From: JBEKIK01 sp963845975
GTDB taxonomy: Bacteria > Planctomycetota > Planctomycetia > Pirellulales > Thermoguttaceae
Length of the DNA: 64,000 bases
Reading direction: 5' to 3'
Assembly (NCBI GenBank): GCA_963845975.1
Contig: CAWJUD010000001.1
Coordinates: 1,178,001-1,242,000 of the forward strand
The translations under genes were made by a program, and so were the position numbers. This document shows, in pieces, positions 58,341 to 64,000 of the stretch. How positions within the stretch are numbered: position 1 is the stretch's first letter; each line of letters begins with the position of its first letter. The notes beneath the pieces were generated by a model. That model was not told the DNA's origin. It saw nothing but the letters and a program-made list of their open reading frames with translations, and did not search any database.

Positions 58341-59144
58341 TCACTCCACGATAATGCCTTCCAAGCCTTCCTCGGAAGGCGGATAGTGGGGGTCCATCTT
58401 TTTCAATGTCTTGCACAAAATGCGGCTGATGGTCAGATTGCGAAACCATTTCTGATTCGCGGGCACAATGTACCAAGGCGCCTCTTCCGTATTACAGAGA
58501 GTAAGCGCGGCCTCATAGGCTTTCTGATATTGATCCCAATATCGCCTCTCGTCCAGGTCGGCGCGGCTGAATTTCCACAGTTTGGTGGGATCGTCCAGGC
58601 GAGACTGCAATCGCTTGCGCTGTTCGTCCTTGCCGATGTGCAGAAAAACTTTGATAATCGTCGTGCCCCCGTCGACCAGCATCTTTTCAAACAGATTAAT
58701 CCGATCATATCGCGATTGCCATTCGCTCTTGGGCACCAAATTATGCACCCGCACCACCAGAACGTCTTCGTAATGCGAGCGGTTGAAGATGCCGATGTTC
58801 CCCTTGCGCGGAACCGCCCGGGCGATCCGCCAGAGAAAATCGTGGTTCAGTTCCTCGATGCTCGGCTGCTTGAAGGAAGTAACCTGGCAGCTTTGCGGAT
58901 TGAATCCTCTCATCGCGTGGCGGATGGTCCCGTCCTTGCCCGCCGTGTCCATGCCTTGCAGGACCAGCAATAGCGAGCGGCGATTCTCGGCATATAGCCG
59001 GTAGCCCAGCTCGGCCAGGCACTTGATATTTTCCTCTAATTCCTCCTGAGCCTTTTTCTTGTTGCTGATGCCGCCCGTATAATCCGGATCATAATCCTTC
59101 AAGCGCACCTTTTTGCCCGCCTCAACAGTAAGCGGTTGACGCAT
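58341..59144 (-). CDS. Polyphosphate kinase 2 family protein (PPK2)
   Basis: 267 residues from MRQPLTVEAGKKVRLKDYDP. The P-loop is LLLVLQGMDTAGKDGTIRHA, followed by FNPQSCQVTSFKQPS, the lid region IGIFNRSHYEDVLVVRVHNL, and FLHIGKDEQRKRLQSRLDDP with KLWKFSRADLDERRYWDQY. PPK2 transfers phosphate between polyphosphate and nucleotides. The length is that of the single-domain PPK2 class that phosphorylates ADP or AMP. A longer start at 59180 is less likely. 58054-58340 holds no gene. Confidence 0.95.
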   Translation of the reverse strand: MRQPLTVEAGKKVRLKDYDPDYTGGISNKKKAQEELEENIKCLAELGYRLYAENRRSLLLVLQGMDTAGKDGTIRHAMRGFNPQSCQVTSFKQPSIEELNHDFLWRIARAVPRKGNIGIFNRSHYEDVLVVRVHNLVPKSEWQSRYDRINLFEKMLVDGGTTIIKVFLHIGKDEQRKRLQSRLDDPTKLWKFSRADLDERRYWDQYQKAYEAALTLCNTEEAPWYIVPANQKWFRNLTISRILCKTLKKMDPHYPPSEEGLEGIIVE

Positions 59145-59217
59145 GATCGTGGCCCTCCAAAGTGTGGTGGTGTTTAACAATCATAGCTTTTTTCTAAGCG
59201 GAAGATAAAATAATTGG

Positions 59218-59925
59218 ATGGATAATCATGGATTTCAGATTCTTTACGAACAAGGCCCTTGTTTGGCGGTCAATAAACCCTCGGGGCTTTTAACCCAAGC
59301 CCCGCCCGGCATCGATAGCCTGGAACTGCGCATTAAAAACTTCATCCTTAAGCGCGGCCACCCCTATGACTCCGTGTACCTGGGCATCCCCCACCGCCTG
59401 GACCGCCCGGCCTCCGGCGCCATGGTGTTTTGCACCAAGCGCCGTGCCGCCCGGCGACTGGCAGAACAATTCGAACAGCGCCTGGTCAATAAAATTTATT
59501 GGGCCTGCGTCGCAGGGCAAGTCGCGCCGGAAGCAAATACTTGGGAGGATTATATCCTCAAGGTCCCGGGCAAGCCCCAGGCCGAGGTAGTCGCTGCCGG
59601 CCTTCCCCAATCCCGGCTGGCCCTGCTACATTATCGGGTTCTAGGCGCCGGTCCTTGGGGGTCCTGGCTGGAAATCCGTCTGGAAACCGGGCGCACGCAC
59701 CAGGTCCGCATTCAGGCCGCCTCCCGGGGCCATCCCCTGTTGGGCGACGCCCAATACGGTTCCAAAATCCCCTTCGGTCCCCAATACGACGACCACCGAC
59801 TGCGTGCCATAGCCCTGCACGCGCGTATGCTGGAATTCAAACATCCCATGACCAAGGAAATGGTCTCCATAACCGCACCGGTTGATGACAATTGGAAACA
59901 AATCCCCTGCGATTTCACAAAATGA
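59218..59925 (+). CDS. RluA-family pseudouridine synthase
   Basis: 235 residues: LAVNKPSGLLTQAPPGIDSL, catalytic Asp in GIPHRLDRPASGAMVF, LEIRLETGRTHQVRIQAASR and GHPLLGDAQYGS. The protein isomerises uridines in rRNA or tRNA; which site cannot be told without the accessory domains (no S4 domain is visible). It is divergent from PPK2, with a short shared upstream region. Confidence 0.93.
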   Translation: MDNHGFQILYEQGPCLAVNKPSGLLTQAPPGIDSLELRIKNFILKRGHPYDSVYLGIPHRLDRPASGAMVFCTKRRAARRLAEQFEQRLVNKIYWACVAGQVAPEANTWEDYILKVPGKPQAEVVAAGLPQSRLALLHYRVLGAGPWGSWLEIRLETGRTHQVRIQAASRGHPLLGDAQYGSKIPFGPQYDDHRLRAIALHARMLEFKHPMTKEMVSITAPVDDNWKQIPCDFTK

Positions 59926-60008
59926 CAACCATTCGTTAAATTATTAGTCGCACCTCGAACCCCGAATCATAAACCTCGTATCCTGAAACCCGAACCCTGA
60001 ACCCTCCT

Positions 60009-62696
60009 ATGTTCGATCCCTTTAACGCCCGAGATACTTTCGACAGCGGCGCAGGCCCGGCCGCAATTTATCGTTTGACCCGCCTGGAAGACGCCGGTCT
60101 GATGCACCTAGACGCCCTGCCCTATTCCATCCGCGTGTTGCTCGAAGCGGTGCTCCGCAATTGCGACGGTTACGAGGTCAGCGAAACCGACGTAAAAAAC
60201 CTGGCCTTTTGGAACCCTCATAAGCCCGTCAGCGTGGAAGTGCCTTTCAAGCCCGCCCGGGTAGTGCTCCAGGATTTTACCGGCGTGCCTGCTGTGGTCG
60301 ATTTGGCGGCCATGCGCAACGCAATGCATCGACTGGGCGGCGATCCGCGAAAAATCAATCCGCTTATTCCCATAGACCTGGTGATCGACCATTCGGTCCA
60401 AGTCGATCGCTTCGGCTCGCCGGACGCCCTTGCGGAAAACGTCAAATTCGAGTTCCAACGCAACCGCGAGCGCTACGAATTCCTCCGCTGGGGACAAAAG
60501 GCCTTCCGTAACTTCCGCGTGGTTCCGCCTGCCGTGGGCATCGTCCATCAAGTAAACCTCGAGTATTTCGCCAAATGCGTGTTCTTGCGCAAAGACGCCT
60601 CGGGCACGGTGGCACTGCCCGATACCCTGGTCGGCACCGACAGCCACACCACGATGATCAACGGCCTGGGAGTGCTGGGCTGGGGCGTGGGCGGAATCGA
60701 AGCCGAGGCCGTCATGCTCGGCCAGCCCCTTTACATGCTCGCCCCGGAAGTGGTCGGCTTCGAACTTTCAGGCGAACTTCCGCCCGGCACTACCGCCACG
60801 GATCTGGTGCTTACCATTACGCAAATCCTCCGTAGCGAAGGCGTGGTCGAAAAGTTCGTCGAATTTTTCGGGCCGGCAATGAGCGGAATGAAGGTGGCCG
60901 AACGCGCGCTATCGCCAATATGGCCCCCGAGTACGGCGCAACCATGGGATTCTTCCCCATCGACGATCAAACGCTTGATTATCTCCGCGAAACCGGCCGA
61001 ACCGCCGAAGAAGTCGATCTGGTCGAGCGCTACAGCAAAGAGCAGCATCTATTCCGCCGCACCGATGCCCCGCCGCCGATGTACTCCAAGATTTTACATC
61101 TCGATTTGAACACCATCGAACCCAGTCTGGCCGGCCCCAAGCGTCCCCAGGACCGCGTGGCCCTCAGAAACGCCAAGCAGGCCTTTCGCGCCGCTTTAGC
61201 CGCGCCCCTGAAAGATCGCGGATTCGCCCTTGCGCCGGAGGGCATCGGCAAAACCGCCGCCATCAACGGCAATATCCTTTCCCACGGCGCAGTGGTCATC
61301 GCCGCAATTACCAGTTGCACCAACACCAGCAATCCCAGCGTGATGTTGGCCGCCGGGCTTTTGGCCAAAAAAGCCGTGGAAAAAGGCCTTAAAGTCAAAT
61401 CCCATGTAAAAACCAGCCTTGCCCCGGGCAGCCGCGTAGTGACCGATTACCTGGAAAAAACCGGCTTGGACGAACCGCTCGATCGATTGGGCTTCCAAAC
61501 CGTGGGCTACGGCTGCACCACGTGCATCGGCAACAGCGGTCCCCTGCCCGATGACGTAGCCAAGGCTGTCGGCGAGGCGAATCTCGTGGCCGCCGCCGTC
61601 CTGAGCGGCAACCGCAACTTCGAGGGCCGCATCAATCCCTTGGTCAAGGCCAACTATCTGGCCAGTCCGCCCATGGTCGTCGCTTATGCCCTGGCCGGGA
61701 CTATCGACATCGACCTTACAACCGAACCCCTGGGCACGGGCAGCGACGGCAAACCGGTCTTTTTGCAGGACATCTGGCCCTCGCCGTCTGAAATCCAAGC
61801 CGTATTGGCCCACGCCGTCAATCCCGAAATGTTCCGCAACCAATACGCCAATATCTTTCAGGCCAACGAAACCTGGAACGCCCTGCCCGTGACCGAAAGC
61901 GAATTGTTCCCCTGGGACGAAAAAAGCACCTACATCCAAGAGCCGCCGTTCTTGCTCGACCTCGGCATCGAGCCCCAGCCTATCCAACCTATCTTCGACG
62001 CCCGTGTTTTGGCCGTATTAGGCGATTCGGTGACCACCGATCACATTTCCCCGGCCGGTTTTATTACCGCCACGAGTCCGGCCGGAAAATATCTCATCGA
62101 GCGCGGCGTCTCGCCCGTCGATTTCAACAGTTACGGCTCCCGGCGCGGAAACGATCGAGTGATGACCCGCGGCACATTCGCCAACATCCGCATCCGCAAC
62201 TTTCTCGCGCGGCGCCGAGGGCGGCGTCACTAGACACTTGCCCGACGGCCAACTCATGCCCATCTACGATGCCGCCATGAAATATAAATCCGAAAATGTG
62301 CCTTTGATTATCCTCGCCGGCGCCGAATACGGCTCCGGCTCCAGCCGCGATTGGGCCGCCAAGGGCACCTACTTGCTCGGTGTGCGCGCGGTCATCGCTT
62401 CCAGCTTCGAGCGGATTCACCGCAGCAACCTGGTGGGCATGGGCGTGCTGCCCCTGCAATTCGCAACGGGCACGTCCTGGGAAAACCTCGGCCTTTGCGG
62501 CGAAGAAACCTTCCACATCCCCGATCTGACCGACCGGATCCAGCCCCGCTGCGAACTAACGGTCCGCGCCCTCGGCCCGGACGGATCGGTTAAAGAATTT
62601 CCCGTAACAGTTCGCATCGATACGCCCGTGGAACTCGATTATTACCGCAACGGCGGCATCCTGCAGACCGTACTGCGCAAACTTGCTCGATCTTGA
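60009..62696 (+). CDS. acnA: Aconitate hydratase A (two frameshifts)
   Basis: About 895 residues when corrected. It isomerises citrate to isocitrate in the TCA cycle through a [4Fe-4S] cluster. Key parts are VLLEAVLRNCDG, VVLQDFTGVPAVVDLAAMR, LVIDHSVQVDRFG, LVGTDSHTTMINGLGVLGWG, ITSCTNTSNPSVML and GYGCTTCIGNSGP (cluster Cys), then YGSRRGNDRVMTRGTFANIR and GAEYGSGSSRDWAAKGTYLL. Breaks lie near 60908 (a one-base loss restores ERAAIANMAPEYG) and near 62213 (CTCGCGCGGCGCC needs two bases to give LAPGAEGGVTR). Housekeeping status makes real inactivation unlikely. Confidence 0.95.
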
Positions 62697-62715
62697 TGCT
62701 TATATGTCCAAACGC

Positions 62716-62796
62716 GGGTGCCATGGCCACGCTTGCGTGGCCATGTGGTGTAATTCTCGGGAAAACATGCCCTCGACGAGCGTGGGCACGGCACCC
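62716..62796. repeat. Dispersed palindromic element with CATGGCCACGC hairpin
   Basis: The perfect inverted repeat CATGGCCACGC-TT-GCGTGGCCATG (62722-62745) is enclosed by GGGTGCC (62716) and GGCACCC (62790-62796). It is a repeat type common between planctomycete genes. It lies 20 nt after acnA, where it may end the transcript. Confidence 0.75.
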
Positions 62797-62941
62797 AACA
62801 CGCTACACTGATCCTAGATGCTCTCTAGTCTATTTTGTAAAGGTTCATTACATCATTTCTAACACTTCTAACTTCTCCGGAGTTGAGATACAATAATCCC
62901 GGCGGCCGGCCCCTGAGTTATCTTTATCAGATAGCCCGCTT

Positions 62942-64000
62942 ATGTCCAAACGCAAGAAATCTTTCGATAAACATGCCTCCCGGATCCGGTCGGAAAGCTT
63001 TTTCACGTCGGCGTTGCCCCTTAATGTGCCTGCGGGAATAGCCGCGATAGCCGTTGCCGTGTTCCTGGCTTACATTCCAGCCATAAACGGCGGTATCCTT
63101 CTGGATGACGATTTTCTTCTCACTAACAATACTTATATTTGTGGCTCCGACGGCCTGTACAAGTTCTGGTGTACCACCGAAGCGATGGATTACTGGCCGC
63201 TGACCAATACCACCTTCTGGACCGAGTGGCGGTTGTGGGAATCGAACCCTGCCGGCTACCACGTCACTAATTTGATGTTGCACATTGTCGAAGCACTGTT
63301 GATTTGGGTCATCTTGCGGAAATTGTCCATTCCGGGTGCTTTTTGGGCGGCGATGATCTTTGCCCTGCATCCTGTGAACGTGGAGTCGGTGGCCTGGATC
63401 GCGCAACGGAAAAACCTGATGGCCATGCTGTTCTTCCTGTTGTCGATTCTGTGGTATTTAAAGATGGAAATCCCCTCGCCTCCAGCCTCCGGTCGCGCAC
63501 CGGTAGTCGCTCGCCCCTTATATATTGTCTCAGCCTGGGCGCCTTCGTATTGGCCATGCTCAGCAAGGGATCGGTGACGGTCTTGCCGGTGTTGTTGTTG
63601 GGAATTGTCTGGTGGCTGCGCCCCTGGGAACTGTGCCGATTTCCGCGAGCACTGTGCCTACATGGTCGGCGAAAATGGGATCGTCCCCTTTTATCCGGGG
63701 TGACCTTCTACGCACCGCGCCGTTTTTCCTGGTTGACCTGGCGTTGACTGGAGTTAACGTATGGTTTCAAACCCATGGTATGGAAGTAGCGTATCGTTCA
63801 GTAAGTTTTACCGATCGCCTGCTGGGCGCGGGCGGAGTAGTGTGGTTCTACCTTTACAAAGCGCTTTTGCCGCTGAATCTCGTCTTCGTTTATCCGCAAT
63901 GGCACGTCGAGGCCGGCAATCCCCTGTGGTGGCTGCCGCTGGCGGCGGAATTGGCCGTTACGGCGGTGCTGTGGCGGTACCGGAAGGGCTGGAGCAGGCC
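62942..64000 (+). CDS. GT-C/TMTC-like multi-pass membrane protein, frameshifted and cut by window edge
   Basis: The N-terminus MSKRKKSFDKHAS is basic and is followed by a membrane segment, then AINGGILLDDDFLLTNNTYI with the acidic pair after the first membrane helix typical of GT-C glycosyltransferases. YHVTNLMLHIVEALLIWVIL, WAAMIFALHPVNVESVAWIA and RKNLMAMLFFLLSILWYLKM follow, as in TMTC-type proteins that carry C-terminal TPRs. Frame changes near 63500 and again near 63650-63720 restore LSLGAFVLAMLSKGSVTVLP and APFFLVDLALTGVNVWFQTH. Any TPR domain would lie beyond the right edge. It probably transfers a sugar from a lipid carrier to exported proteins. Confidence 0.75.

Noticed and set aside
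1..64000. CRISPR array
   Set aside because: No regularly spaced repeats of 24-40 nt with unique spacers were seen; the repeats present are palindromes or short tandems.

Overview
The window looks like a bacterial chromosome segment from a member of the Planctomycetota. The basis is family content: a LEPRxLL-type secreted protein, two BBP7/DUF1551-type outer-membrane beta-barrel paralogues, a PEP-CTERM protein with autotransporter-associated repeats, a lipoprotein with a transglutaminase-like region, and a gnd / HAD-ROK sugar-kinase pair. Lineage below phylum cannot be fixed from this sequence alone. A kdsA gene implies Kdo-containing surface glycans.

Layout. 1-5.3 kb (minus strand): kdsA, a transglutaminase/TPR lipoprotein, rpmE, prfA (cut by the window edge), and a separate diacylglycerol-kinase-like lipid kinase. 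5.4-5.66 kb: an intergenic region that folds into at least seven hairpins and ends in an intrinsic terminator, followed by a FliL-like membrane protein. 6.8-9.6 kb: the two barrel paralogues with a shared upstream element. 9.7-20 kb: a MASE3-type hybrid histidine kinase, an EF-Tu-domain-2-like protein, gnd plus a HAD-ROK fusion, a YncE/phosphoesterase protein, a PfpI-type protein and a Cys-rich peptide. 20.06-21.56 kb: an IS66-family element (ISBst12-like, one transposase gene) with an exact 8-bp target duplication. 21.9-30.3 kb: a co-directional sugar or sugar-acid utilisation cluster (TIM-barrel isomerase, XRE-cupin regulator, Asp/Glu-racemase-like protein, split transketolase, GH31, GarR-type reductase, MFS transporter).

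30.3-48.4 kb is accessory DNA. It is bounded by a tRNA-Arg 3' fragment at 30.3 kb and a tRNA-Asp 5' half at 48.3 kb. It holds a LEPRxLL lipase-like protein, an attC-like site, a GC-rich sensory cluster (CheB, CheB-CheR-PAS, histidine kinase, two response regulators, csrA) ending in a strong terminator, cassette-like small genes on the minus strand with partial attC ends, an intact tRNA-Ala(TGC), two aldo/keto reductases, and integrase and transposase remnants.

48.7-64 kb returns to chromosomal-type genes: a TPR protein, an alpha/beta hydrolase, a DinB-like protein, a ROK-Mth938 fusion, a cyclophilin/beta-repeat/PEP-CTERM protein, PPK2, an RluA-type pseudouridine synthase, aconitase (acnA) and a GT-C-like membrane protein cut by the right edge.

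A pervasive oddity is that at least eighteen 1-2 nt frameshifts interrupt otherwise well-conserved genes, mostly in short G/C runs. This suggests consensus errors in the assembly more than true decay, so these genes are annotated over their full span with the break positions stated. Short palindromic repeats of several families are scattered between genes and in two cases inside them.
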